The translations under genes were made by a program, and so were the position numbers. Below, one piece after another: positions 9,340-17,861 of a DNA stretch of 64,000 nt. The stretch's first letter is position 1. Each line of letters opens with the position of its first letter. The stretch is from Sinomonas sp. R1AF57 (GTDB taxonomy: Bacteria; Actinomycetota; Actinomycetes; Actinomycetales; Micrococcaceae). The notes below the pieces were generated by a model. The model saw only the letters and a list, made by a program, of their open reading frames with translations. It searched no databases and was not told the origin of the DNA. The stretch covers positions 2,555,990-2,619,989 of the forward strand of contig NZ_CP022463.1 of the NCBI RefSeq assembly GCF_002224485.1. Reading direction: 5' to 3'.

Positions 9340-10377
9340 ATGGACACCATGAACGGGCTCTACGACGCTGCCTTCGCGTTCGCGCGGATCCCTCCCCCGA
9401 ATGCGTCCCGGGCCTTCGCTCGGGGCGACCTCGTGCGCCTGCGTCGAGGCGCCTATGTGCCCACGGAGCTGTGGGTGCTGCTCGACGCCCCGTCCCGGTT
9501 CGCACTCGCAGCTGCCGTGCACGCCTGGTTCGTGCCCGGTGCCGTCTTCTGCGGCGAGACATCGCTCTTCCTCCGCGGGCTCCCCGTCGTCAGGACGCCG
9601 ACAGCCATAGACGTGGCTGTCGGAACGAACGCCCAGCTGGGCACACGCCCTCCGACCTTCGAGGCACGCGGTGACACCGATGTGGCACGGCGGGCGCGGA
9701 CGCTCGCCCCGCCCCCTGTGCGGAGGCACCGCCATTCGCCCCTGGTCGCCGAGGCCGTCGGAACGCTGGATTGCATCCCGGCCCCCGACGCCCTCGTGGA
9801 GGTTCTGGCGTCGGCGAAGTTCGCGCGAGCGCTCACGGTCGCCGACGGAGTCCTCCGCCTCGACCCGGCGCAGCCACTTCTGGACAGGACACCGGTGGCC
9901 GACGCCATCGCCCGGCTCACTTTCAGGTCGCAGCGCGAGAGGGCGCAGAGCCGCGCACTGCTGGCACGCGCAGGTGCGGAATCTCCCGGTGAGTCCGTCA
10001 GCCGTGCGCTCGTGCTCATGTGGGGGTTCCCGGAGCCCGCACTCCAGACCGAATACAGGGACAGCCCGGGCCTCATCGGATTCGCGGACTTCACCTGGCA
10101 CAGCCCCTTGGTACCGCAGTCCCCTTCTGGGCGGGACCGGCTCGGCGAGTTCGACGGATGGGGCAAGTACCTCGACACTCGACTCACCCATGGGGAGGAT
10201 GCCGTCTCTGGGCTTCAGCGTGAGAAGCAGCGTGAGAACCGCCTGCTCGCGCTCGGGCATCCCGTGCTCCGCTGGGACTGGGCAGACCTCGAGCGGCAGG
10301 CGCGGTTCCGCGCGAAGCTCGTCACGTTCGGCCTCGTCCCGACGAGAAGTGCCGCTTTCATCCAGAAGTGCGCGTGA
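9340..10377 (+). CDS. AbiEi-antitoxin-like winged-helix protein with predicted nuclease-fold C-terminus; no partner
   Basis: About 345 aa. The N-terminus (FARGDLVRLRRGAYVP) resembles the winged-helix domain of AbiEi-type antitoxins, proteins that usually bind DNA. The C-terminal third has FADFTW, GEFDGWGKY and EKQRENRLLALGH, a D...E-x-D...K pattern like PD-(D/E)XK or Vsr/DUF559-like nuclease folds. No AbiEii nucleotidyltransferase partner is adjacent, so a toxin-antitoxin role is not supported. The gene lies on the opposite strand inside the S10-spc block, suggesting insertion. The start is uncertain: ATG 9340, 9349 or an upstream 9280; no clear Shine-Dalgarno decides. Its last codons overlap one arm of an inverted repeat (10346-10413). 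Confidence 0.7.
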   Translation: MDTMNGLYDAAFAFARIPPPNASRAFARGDLVRLRRGAYVPTELWVLLDAPSRFALAAAVHAWFVPGAVFCGETSLFLRGLPVVRTPTAIDVAVGTNAQLGTRPPTFEARGDTDVARRARTLAPPPVRRHRHSPLVAEAVGTLDCIPAPDALVEVLASAKFARALTVADGVLRLDPAQPLLDRTPVADAIARLTFRSQRERAQSRALLARAGAESPGESVSRALVLMWGFPEPALQTEYRDSPGLIGFADFTWHSPLVPQSPSGRDRLGEFDGWGKYLDTRLTHGEDAVSGLQREKQRENRLLALGHPVLRWDWADLERQARFRAKLVTFGLVPTRSAAFIQKCA

Positions 10378-10413
10378 CCGCGACTTCCGGTGCGCACGGG
10401 CACTCTTCGTCGC
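10346..10413. repeat. REP-like inverted repeat at the 3' end of the AbiEi-like gene
   Basis: The left arm begins GAGAAGTGCC in the final codons of the gene, and the right arm is GCACGGGCACTCTTCGTCG. The arms match with two differences over about 14 bp. The right-arm motif GCACGGGCACTCTTCGTC recurs exactly at 53914-53931, in a longer palindrome between two unrelated genes, so this is a dispersed sequence and not gene-specific. Confidence 0.5.
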
Positions 10414-10513
10414 GGCCGCGCCCGGACGGCGTCACCAGACCGGACAGGCACCCCCGACGGCGGCGACGCACCCGCCCCGGCCGGGCACCCGCCGTCGTGC
10501 GCCGCCGAGACGG

Positions 10514-10550
10514 CGGAAGGCCCGCCCCCACGAGGGGAACGGGCCTTCCG
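10514..10550 (-). terminator. Terminator hairpin downstream of rpsQ (end of S10 transcript)
   Basis: CGGAAGGCCCG (10514-10524) and CGGGCCTTCCG (10540-10550) form a perfect 11-bp stem with a 15-nt loop, 27 bp past the rpsQ stop. GCCGTCGTGCG at 10491-10501 lies beside it. It would also lie downstream of the convergent AbiEi-like gene and may serve both. Confidence 0.7.
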
Positions 10551-10577
10551 GCATGTCCGCGAGAAACGCGAGGAGGC

Positions 10578-10892
10578 TTACTTGGCCTTCTCGAGGATCT
10601 CCACGAGACGCCACCGCTTGGTGGCGGACAGCGGGCGGGTCTCCGCGATGAGAACGAGGTCGCCGATGCCGGCGCTGTTGTTCTCGTCGTGGGCCTTGCG
10701 CTTCTCGGTGCGGCGGATGACCTTGCCGTACAGCGAGTGCTTCACGCGGTCCTCGACCTCGACGACGATCGTCTTGTCCATCTTGTCGGACACGACGTAG
10801 CCGCGGGCGGTCTTGCGGTAACCGCGCTGGCGCTCGGCGGCGGCGTTCTCCGTCACGGAGTTCTCCGTCACCTTGTTCTCCTGATCGCTCAC
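10578..10892 (-). CDS. rpsQ: 30S ribosomal protein S17
   Basis: 104-aa primary 16S rRNA-binding protein. After an N-terminal extension ([19 protein letters not shown]) the S17 core reads [15 protein letters not shown], then [20 protein letters not shown]. It overlaps the rpmC stop by 4 bases and is the last gene of the S10 run, followed by a hairpin. Confidence 0.97.
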   Translation of the reverse strand: MSDQENKVTENSVTENAAAERQRGYRKTARGYVVSDKMDKTIVVEVEDRVKHSLYGKVIRRTEKRKAHDENNSAGIGDLVLIAETRPLSATKRWRLVEILEKAK

Positions 10893-11212
10893 TTGGCGTC
10901 CTCCTCGGCCTCAGCCTTGGCGGACTTCTTCTCGGCCTTCGCCGCCTTCTTCTCGTCCTTCGCGTCGACGACGGCGGGGGCCGCCTCGGCGCGGATGCCG
11001 AGCTCACGCTCACGCATGATCGTGTAGATGCGGGCGATGTCCTTCTTCACGGCGCGCAGGCGGCCGTGGTTCTCGAGCTGGCCGGTGGCCGACTGGAAGC
11101 GCAGGTTGAACAGCTCTTCCTTGGCCTTCTTGAGCTCCTCGAAGAGGCGCTCGTTGTCCAGCTGGTCGAGCTTCTCAGCCGTCAGATCCTTCGAACCGAC
11201 TGCCATTCTCAT
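10889..11212 (-). CDS. rpmC: 50S ribosomal protein L29, with charged C-terminal tail
   Basis: L29 sits at the peptide exit tunnel near the trigger factor and SRP sites. The core has [20 protein letters not shown] and then [20 protein letters not shown]. At 107 aa it is longer than the usual 65-75 because of a Lys/Ala/Glu tail ([19 protein letters not shown]). ATG 11212 overlaps the rplP stop (ATGA) and has AAGG 6 nt upstream; ATG 11206 is the alternative. Confidence 0.96.
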   Translation of the reverse strand: MRMAVGSKDLTAEKLDQLDNERLFEELKKAKEELFNLRFQSATGQLENHGRLRAVKKDIARIYTIMRERELGIRAEAAPAVVDAKDEKKAAKAEKKSAKAEAEEDAK

Positions 11213-11625
11213 TCACCACCTTCGCGGCGCACGATGCGCGCCTTCAACGGGAGCTTGTGGATGGCCAGGCGCAGGGCCTCGCGAGCCACCTCGTCGGACA
11301 CGCCGGAGAGCTCGAAGAGCACACGGCCGGGCTTGACGTTGGCGATCCACCACTCCGGAGAACCCTTACCGGAACCCATGCGGGTTTCGGCAGGCTTCTT
11401 GGTCAGCGGACGGTCCGGGTAGATGTTGATCCAGACCTTGCCGCCACGCTTGATGTGACGGGTCATGGCGATACGAGCGGACTCGATCTGACGGTTGGTC
11501 ACGTAGGCAGGCGTGAGGGCCTGGATGCCGTACTCGCCAAACGAGACCTTCGTGCCGCCGGTAGCAGCGCCGGAACGACCCGGGTGGTGCTGCTTGCGGT
11601 GCTTCACACGACGCGGGATAAGCAT
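11209..11625 (-). CDS. rplP: 50S ribosomal protein L16
   Basis: 138-aa large-subunit protein near the A-site tRNA elbow. It starts [14 protein letters not shown] and has [19 protein letters not shown] and [14 protein letters not shown], the classic L16 signatures. Its start follows rpsC by no gap, and its end overlaps rpmC by 4 bases. Confidence 0.98.
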   Translation of the reverse strand: MLIPRRVKHRKQHHPGRSGAATGGTKVSFGEYGIQALTPAYVTNRQIESARIAMTRHIKRGGKVWINIYPDRPLTKKPAETRMGSGKGSPEWWIANVKPGRVLFELSGVSDEVAREALRLAIHKLPLKARIVRREGGE

Positions 11626-12459
11626 TTAAGCCTCTCCTCCTTCTGCTGCCGGAGCAGCGGCCTCGGCGGCCGGAGCGGCGGTCTCGGCGGGAGCCGAGGA
11701 CTGCTGCTGGCGGTCGCCAGACGGACGACGGCGGCGCTCGCCACCGGGGCGACCCGGACGGTCGCCGCGGTCGCCACGGCCGCGGGACGGAGCGGCGGCG
11801 GCCTGGGCAGCCAGCTCCTTGGAGGTCACATCGCCCTTGTAGATCCAGACCTTCACGCCGATGCGGCCGAAGGTGGTCTTGGCCTCGTAGAAGCCGTAGT
11901 CGATGTTCGCGCGCAGGGTGTGCAGCGGCACACGGCCTTCGCGGTAGAACTCCGAGCGCGACATCTCGGCGCCGCCGAGACGGCCGGAGCACGCGATGCG
12001 GATGCCCTTGGCGCCGGCGCGCTGCGCCGACTGCATGGCCTTCTTCATCGCACGGCGGAACGCGACGCGGCTCGAGAGCTGCTCCGCGACGCCCTGGGCG
12101 ACGAGCTGGGCCTCGACCTCGGGGTTCTTGACCTCGAGGATGTTGAGCTGGACCTGCTTGCCGGTGAGCTTCTCGAGCTCGCCGCGGATGCGGTCCGCCT
12201 CGGCGCCGCGGCGGCCGATCACGATGCCCGGACGGGCCGTGTGGATGTCCACGCGGACGCGGTCGCGGGTGCGCTCGATCTCGACCTTGGCGATGCCGGC
12301 GCGCTCCATGCCGTTGGTCATGAGCTGGCGGATCTTGACGTCCTCACGGACGAAGTCCTTGTAGCGCTGACCCGGCTTGTTGCTGTCGGCAAACCAGTGC
12401 GAGACGTGGTCGGTGGTGATGCCGAGTCGGAACCCGTGCGGGTTGACCTTCTGTCCCAT
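11626..12459 (-). CDS. rpsC: 30S ribosomal protein S3, with RG/Ala-rich C-terminal extension
   Basis: S3 forms the mRNA entry pore with S4 and S5. It starts [20 protein letters not shown] and contains the KH domain ([16 protein letters not shown]) and the C-terminal S3 domain ending at [10 protein letters not shown]. Beyond residue about 220, a low-complexity tail ([20 protein letters not shown], then Ala/Glu/Pro) brings it to 277 aa versus 233 in E. coli. The tail shares GRGDRG with the S5 extension. Confidence 0.98.
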   Translation of the reverse strand: MGQKVNPHGFRLGITTDHVSHWFADSNKPGQRYKDFVREDVKIRQLMTNGMERAGIAKVEIERTRDRVRVDIHTARPGIVIGRRGAEADRIRGELEKLTGKQVQLNILEVKNPEVEAQLVAQGVAEQLSSRVAFRRAMKKAMQSAQRAGAKGIRIACSGRLGGAEMSRSEFYREGRVPLHTLRANIDYGFYEAKTTFGRIGVKVWIYKGDVTSKELAAQAAAAPSRGRGDRGDRPGRPGGERRRRPSGDRQQQSSAPAETAAPAAEAAAPAAEGGEA

Positions 12460-12825
12460 TTACCGGGCCTCCTCGTTCTCGGGCGTCGCGACGACCACGG
12501 TGATGTGGCTGGTGCGCTTCTTGATGCGGTAGGCGCGGCCCTGGGCGCGCGGCTGGAACCGCTTCATGGTCGGACCCTCGTCGACGAACGCCTCAGAGAT
12601 GTAGAGGTCGCTCTCGTCGAACGCGACACCGTCGCGGTCGGCGAGGACACGGGCGTTGGCCATCGCGGATGCGAGGACCTTGTACACCGGCTCCGAAGCC
12701 GCCTGCTGGGCGAACTTCAGGATCGCCAGAGCCTCATTCGCCTGCTTGCCACGAACAAGGTTGACGACGCGCCGGGCCTTCATCGGCGTTACGCGGATGT
12801 GGCGCGCAATTGCCTTGGCTTCCAT
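12460..12825 (-). CDS. rplV: 50S ribosomal protein L22
   Basis: 121-aa protein lining the exit tunnel; the beta-hairpin loop is the site of some macrolide-resistance changes. Segments [17 protein letters not shown], and [20 protein letters not shown] then RIKKRTSHI, are diagnostic. It abuts rpsC without a gap. Confidence 0.98.
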   Translation of the reverse strand: MEAKAIARHIRVTPMKARRVVNLVRGKQANEALAILKFAQQAASEPVYKVLASAMANARVLADRDGVAFDESDLYISEAFVDEGPTMKRFQPRAQGRAYRIKKRTSHITVVVATPENEEAR

Positions 12826-12879
12826 TGCTTTCCTTCTCTTTCTCAGAGCTCAGCGCTGCTGCTGCCGTGAGGCAGGGGG

Positions 12880-13161
12880 TCAGCGGCGCTTGCCCTTCTT
12901 GTCGTCCTTCACGTGGCCGCGGAAAGTCCGCGTCGGGGCGAATTCGCCGAGCTTGTGCCCGACCATCGACTCGGTGACGAAGACCGGGATGTGCTTGCGC
13001 CCGTCGTGCACGGCGATCGTGTGCCCGAGCATGTCGGGGATGATCATCGAGCGGCGGGACCAGGTCTTGATGACGTTCTTGGTGCCCTTATCGTTTTCCC
13101 TGGCGACCTTCACAAAGAGGTGCTGGTCAACGAAAGGACCCTTCTTCAGGCTGCGTGGCAT
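12880..13161 (-). CDS. rpsS: 30S ribosomal protein S19
   Basis: 93-aa protein of the 30S head that binds 16S rRNA with S13. It starts [15 protein letters not shown] and contains [20 protein letters not shown] and [16 protein letters not shown]. It lies 12 bp after rplB and 54 bp before rplV. Confidence 0.98.
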   Translation of the reverse strand: MPRSLKKGPFVDQHLFVKVARENDKGTKNVIKTWSRRSMIIPDMLGHTIAVHDGRKHIPVFVTESMVGHKLGEFAPTRTFRGHVKDDKKGKRR

Positions 13162-13173
13162 GTGTCCAGGCTC

Positions 13174-14013
<840 letters not shown>

Positions 14014-14043
14014 TTACCTGTTCCTCGTTAAAGTGGTCTCCGC

Positions 14044-14352
14044 TCAGGCGAGCGGACCGCCGAAGATATCGATCGTCGCGCCGTCCTTGAGGGACACGAT
14101 GGCGCGCTTCGTGCTCTTGCGCTGGCCCCAGCCGAACTTGGTGCGCTTGCGCTTGCCAGCACGGTTGAGGGTGTTGATCGAGTCGACCTTGACCGAGAAG
14201 ATCTTCTCGATCGCGAGCTTGATCTCGGTCTTGGACGAGCGCGGGTCCACCAGGAAGGTGTACTTGCCCTCGTCGATCAGGCCGTAGCTCTTCTCGGAGA
14301 CGACCGGCGCGAGGATGACGTCGCGCGGGTCCTTGTAGGTGGCTGCGCTCAC
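14044..14352 (-). CDS. rplW: 50S ribosomal protein L23
   Basis: 102-aa protein at the tunnel exit and docking site for trigger factor. It contains [35 protein letters not shown] and the C-terminal [20 protein letters not shown] 14352 overlaps the rplD stop by 4 bases. Confidence 0.97.
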   Translation of the reverse strand: MSAATYKDPRDVILAPVVSEKSYGLIDEGKYTFLVDPRSSKTEIKLAIEKIFSVKVDSINTLNRAGKRKRTKFGWGQRKSTKRAIVSLKDGATIDIFGGPLA

Positions 14353-14969
14353 TTGGAGCCCTCCTCGTTCTGGGACTTCGATGCGACGAACGCGTCGAAA
14401 GCGGCCTTGGTGAAGACCACATCGTCGGAGACGAGCACGTCGTACGTGTTGAGCTGGTCCGCGTACAGCGCGTGCACCTCGGTGAGGTTGCGCACCGAAA
14501 GGGCGCCGAGCTCGTCGTTGCGGTCGAGGACGACCAGCAGGTTCTTGCGCTCCGAGAGGGCGCGCAGGACGCCGAGGGCGGCCTTGGTGTTCGGCTTGTC
14601 ACCGGAGACCAGGGACTCGACGACGTGGATCCGGCCGTTGCGGGCGCGGTCCGACAGGGCGCCACGGAGCGCGGCGGCCTTCATCTTCTTGGGGGTGCGC
14701 TGGCTGTAGTCGCGCGGCACGGGGCCGTGGACGACGCCGCCGCCGGTCATGTGCGGAGCGCGGACCGAACCCTGGCGGGCACGGCCGGTGCCCTTCTGCT
14801 TGAACGGCTTGCGGCCGGCGCCGGCCACCTCGCCGCGGGTCTTCACCTTGTGCGTGCCCTGGCGTGCAGCGGCCAGCTGGGCGACGACAACCTGGTGCAG
14901 CAGCGGGACGTTCGTCTGGACGTCGAAGATCTCGGCGGGGAGATCAACCTTGACAGTTGCGTTAGCCAT
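14349..14969 (-). CDS. rplD: 50S ribosomal protein L4
   Basis: 206-aa protein whose extended loop reaches the exit tunnel. Diagnostic segments are [39 protein letters not shown] and a C-terminal Rossmann-like half. In E. coli L4 regulates the S10 operon by attenuation; whether this applies here is unknown. It lies 4 bp after rplC and overlaps rplW. Confidence 0.97.
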   Translation of the reverse strand: MANATVKVDLPAEIFDVQTNVPLLHQVVVAQLAAARQGTHKVKTRGEVAGAGRKPFKQKGTGRARQGSVRAPHMTGGGVVHGPVPRDYSQRTPKKMKAAALRGALSDRARNGRIHVVESLVSGDKPNTKAALGVLRALSERKNLLVVLDRNDELGALSVRNLTEVHALYADQLNTYDVLVSDDVVFTKAAFDAFVASKSQNEEGSK

Positions 14970-14973
14970 GAGT

Positions 14974-15624
14974 TCAGGCTCCCTTCACGGCGGAGCGGAC
15001 GAGGACGACCGAGCCGCGGGCACCGGGGAGGGCGCCCTTGATGAGGAGCAGCGAGTTCTCGGCATCCACGGCGTGGACGGTGAGGTTGAGCGTCGTGTGG
15101 CGCACGTGGCCCATGCGGCCGGCCATGCGGAGGCCCTTGAAGACGCGGCCCGGGGTGGCGCAGGCACCGATGGAACCGGGCTTGCGGTGGTTCTTGTGGG
15201 CACCGTGCGAGGCGCCGACGCCGGAGAAGCCGTGACGCTTCATGACACCGGCGAAGCCCTTGCCCTTGGTGGTGCCGACGATGTCGATCTTCTGGCCCGC
15301 CTCGAACTGCGCGACGGCGAGTTCCTGGCCGAGCTCGTAGGAGTCGGCGTCGGCGGTGCGGATCTCGACGAGGTGGCGGCGGGGGGTCACGCCGGCCTTC
15401 TCGAAGTGGCCGGTGAGCGGCTTGTTGACCTTGCGGGGGTCGATCTGGCCGTAGCCGATCTGGACGGCGGTGTAGCCGTCGGTCTCGGCGTTGCGCAGCT
15501 GGGTGACGACGTTGGAGTCGGCCTTAACGACAGTGACGGGGATGAGCTTGTTGTTCTCGTCCCAGACCTGGGTCATGCCGAGCTTCGTGCCCAGCAGGCC
15601 CTTCACAGTACGGGTTGCGGTCAT
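14974..15624 (-). CDS. rplC: 50S ribosomal protein L3
   Basis: 216-aa early assembly protein near the peptidyl-transferase centre. It has [34 protein letters not shown], the [14 protein letters not shown] loop (where linezolid/tiamulin-type changes can occur) and [13 protein letters not shown]. It is the second gene of the S10 operon, 21 bp after rpsJ. Confidence 0.98.
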   Translation of the reverse strand: MTATRTVKGLLGTKLGMTQVWDENNKLIPVTVVKADSNVVTQLRNAETDGYTAVQIGYGQIDPRKVNKPLTGHFEKAGVTPRRHLVEIRTADADSYELGQELAVAQFEAGQKIDIVGTTKGKGFAGVMKRHGFSGVGASHGAHKNHRKPGSIGACATPGRVFKGLRMAGRMGHVRHTTLNLTVHAVDAENSLLLIKGALPGARGSVVLVRSAVKGA

Positions 15625-15645
15625 AGTTCTCTCAGCACCTCCCTA

Positions 15646-15954
15646 CTAGAGCTTGATTTCGATGTTGACGTCGGCCGGCAGGTCGAGACGCATGAGCGAG
15701 TCGACGGCCTTGGGCGTCGGGTCGATGATGTCGATCAGCCGCTTGTGCGTGCGCATCTCGAAGTGCTCGCGGCTGTCCTTGTACTTGTGCGGAGAGCGGA
15801 TGACGCAGTACACGTTCTTCTCCGTCGGGAGCGGGACGGGGCCCACCACCGTTGCGCCTGCGCGCGTGACCGTCTCAACGATCTTCCGAGCCGAAGTGTC
15901 GATGACCTCGTGGTCGTACGACTTCAGCCGGATGCGGATCTTCTGTCCCGCCAT
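15646..15954 (-). CDS. rpsJ: 30S ribosomal protein S10
   Basis: 102-aa head protein that also acts as NusE in transcription antitermination. It begins [19 protein letters not shown] and has [19 protein letters not shown] and [19 protein letters not shown]. It is the first gene of the S10 operon; the promoter should lie in 15955-16369. In many bacteria tuf lies directly upstream, but here a glycosidase and a giant membrane protein intervene. Confidence 0.98.
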   Translation of the reverse strand: MAGQKIRIRLKSYDHEVIDTSARKIVETVTRAGATVVGPVPLPTEKNVYCVIRSPHKYKDSREHFEMRTHKRLIDIIDPTPKAVDSLMRLDLPADVNIEIKL

Positions 15955-16369
15955 ATCGCCTGACTCGCTTTCGTCTGTCTAGCACTGCACTTTTCTGTTG
16001 GCTGTGGCTGCCGAAGCATTCAAGGTCGAGACCACCACGGGCCGCACTGCCTGAATCCGGTCCCCCGGGTTCCTCAGACAGTCGACCTCTCCGACCCCCG
16101 CGGTCGGGCGTGTCGCACTGTGTGCGCACACGTACCCCTAGCCTCGTTCGCGAAGGTGGGTCATATTTGGGCCCCAGCCTGGCCCCCGCATCCGGCATTA
16201 TCCGGATCGGGACACGAAGGAGCGCTTGAACAACTCATCTAGTTTGCCAGAGATCTGCCCAGCATGCCAATCGGGGCCACGGGGACCGTCCTGCGTGGCC
16301 GCCGGACGGAGGCCCGGGACCCGGAAACGCGATCTTGCTCTCACGGCACTCGCTGAGGATGATGGTCCC
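15955..16369. promoter_or_regulatory. Divergent control region between the S10 operon and the GH1 gene
   Basis: No gene is seen. A perfect 12-bp palindrome GTGTGCGCACAC lies at 16120-16131 and could be an operator. A small hairpin CCGACC-N5-GGTCGG (16091-16107) lies in the rpsJ leader. I could not place a convincing -35/-10 pair on either strand; the GH1 frame could in theory extend upstream to 16226, but that part is not conserved in type. Confidence 0.35.
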
Positions 16370-17857
16370 ATGCTCCCCGCGGACCAGTCGCCCACCCCGG
16401 AACCGGACCGCGACCCAACAGCGCCGGGGGCCTCCGCCGTCGAGGTCCTGGCCGCGAGGATCCCCGAGGACTTCACGCTCGGAGTGGCGACAGCCGCGTT
16501 CCAGATCGAGGGCGCCGTGGACGAGGACGGGCGAGGGCCAGCGGGCTGGGACGAGTTTACCGAACGGCCGGGGGCCATCGCGCACGGCGACAACGCCCGG
16601 CGCGCGTGCGACCACTACCACCGGGTCGGCGAGGACCTCGACCTCATCCGGGATCTCGGGGTGGACTCCTACCGCTTCTCCATCGCGTGGCCGCGCGTCC
16701 AGCCGGACGGTCGGGGCGCCTGGAACGAGAAGGGCTGGGACTTCTACGACCGCCTGATCGACGCGATGCTCGCGCGCGGCATCTCACCCATGGCCACCCT
16801 CTACCACTGGGACACCCCACTCCCCCTCGAGCACGACGGCGGGTGGCTGAGCCGGGAGACCGCGCTGCGGTGCGGCGAGTTCGCGGCCGAGGCCGGGCGG
16901 CGCTTCGGCGACCGGGTCGACCGCTGGATCACCCTCAACGAGCCCGTCTCGGTGACGCTGAACGGCTACGCGGTGGGCATCCACGCCCCGGGCAAGCAGC
17001 TCCTCTTCGACTCGATGCCAGCCGTCCACCACCAGCTCCTCGCACACGGCCTGTCGGTGCAGGCGCTGCGCGCCTCGGGCGCCCAGGGGTCCATCGGCAT
17101 CACGAACATGCATGCTCCCGTGCACCCGGCGGGCCGGAATCCCCTCGACTGGATCCACGCCCGCGTGGTCGACCTCATGGTCAACAGGCTCTACGCCGAC
17201 CCCGTCCTGCTGGGCCGCTACCCCAAGCCGCCGCTCGTGGCGCGCAAGTTCTTCCACGCCCTCAGGGACCCCCGGCCCGAGGACCTCGCGACGATCCACC
17301 AGCCGCTCGACTTCTACGGCGTCAACTACTACTACCCGGCCCGCATCCGCTCCGGCCCGGGGCCGACCCCTGAGGGGGTCAAGCCCACGAAGGCGATGAA
17401 GAAGGTCCCGTTCCACCTCGCCGACTTCCCCGAGCACGCGAGCACCGGCTTCGGGTGGCCCATCTCCCCCAAGTACTGCGGCGTGGTGCTCGGAGAGCTC
17501 AAGCAGCGCTACGGGGACGCCCTGCCGCCCGTGTACATCACGGAGAGCGGCGCGAGCTTCCCCGAGCCGGCCCAGGCGGACGGCCTGCTGTACGACGACG
17601 AGCGGATCGACTACCTCGCCTCGCATCTGGGTGCCGCGCTCGACGCCGTGGCCCCCGGCGGTCCCGCCGACGGCGTGGACCTGAGGGGCTGGTACGTATG
17701 GACGCTCATGGACAACTTCGAGTGGGCGGCCGGGTACAGCCAGCGGTTCGGCCTCGTGCACACCGACTTCGCCACGCTCGAGCGCACCCCCAAGGCCTCC
17801 TACTACTGGCTGCGGCGCCTGGCCCGGACCCGGACGGGCTCCCAGAGCGCCGCCTAG
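16370..17857 (+). CDS. GH1 beta-glucosidase / 6-phospho-beta-glucosidase-type glycoside hydrolase
   Basis: Retaining glycosidase of family 1, a cytosolic TIM barrel that releases glucose or galactose from beta-glycosides. The start of the fold is FTLGVATAAFQIEGA with GRGPAGWDEF. The acid/base Glu is in TLNEPVSVTLNGYAVG and the nucleophile Glu is in YITESGASF, a TESG variant of the commoner TENG. The C-terminal WTLMDNFEWAAGYSQRFGL holds the sugar-contacting Trp/Glu. ATG 16370 (495 aa) is preferred; an upstream ATG at 16226 would add 48 unconserved residues. No signal peptide is seen. Substrate is not determined. It stands alone, divergent from rpsJ, and its stop is 4 bp from that of the next gene. 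Confidence 0.9.
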   Translation: MLPADQSPTPEPDRDPTAPGASAVEVLAARIPEDFTLGVATAAFQIEGAVDEDGRGPAGWDEFTERPGAIAHGDNARRACDHYHRVGEDLDLIRDLGVDSYRFSIAWPRVQPDGRGAWNEKGWDFYDRLIDAMLARGISPMATLYHWDTPLPLEHDGGWLSRETALRCGEFAAEAGRRFGDRVDRWITLNEPVSVTLNGYAVGIHAPGKQLLFDSMPAVHHQLLAHGLSVQALRASGAQGSIGITNMHAPVHPAGRNPLDWIHARVVDLMVNRLYADPVLLGRYPKPPLVARKFFHALRDPRPEDLATIHQPLDFYGVNYYYPARIRSGPGPTPEGVKPTKAMKKVPFHLADFPEHASTGFGWPISPKYCGVVLGELKQRYGDALPPVYITESGASFPEPAQADGLLYDDERIDYLASHLGAALDAVAPGGPADGVDLRGWYVWTLMDNFEWAAGYSQRFGLVHTDFATLERTPKASYYWLRRLARTRTGSQSAA

Positions 17858-17861
17858 CCCC

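Noticed and set aside
9340-10377. Full AbiE toxin-antitoxin system
   Set aside because: No AbiEii-type nucleotidyltransferase gene is on either side; only ribosomal genes flank it.
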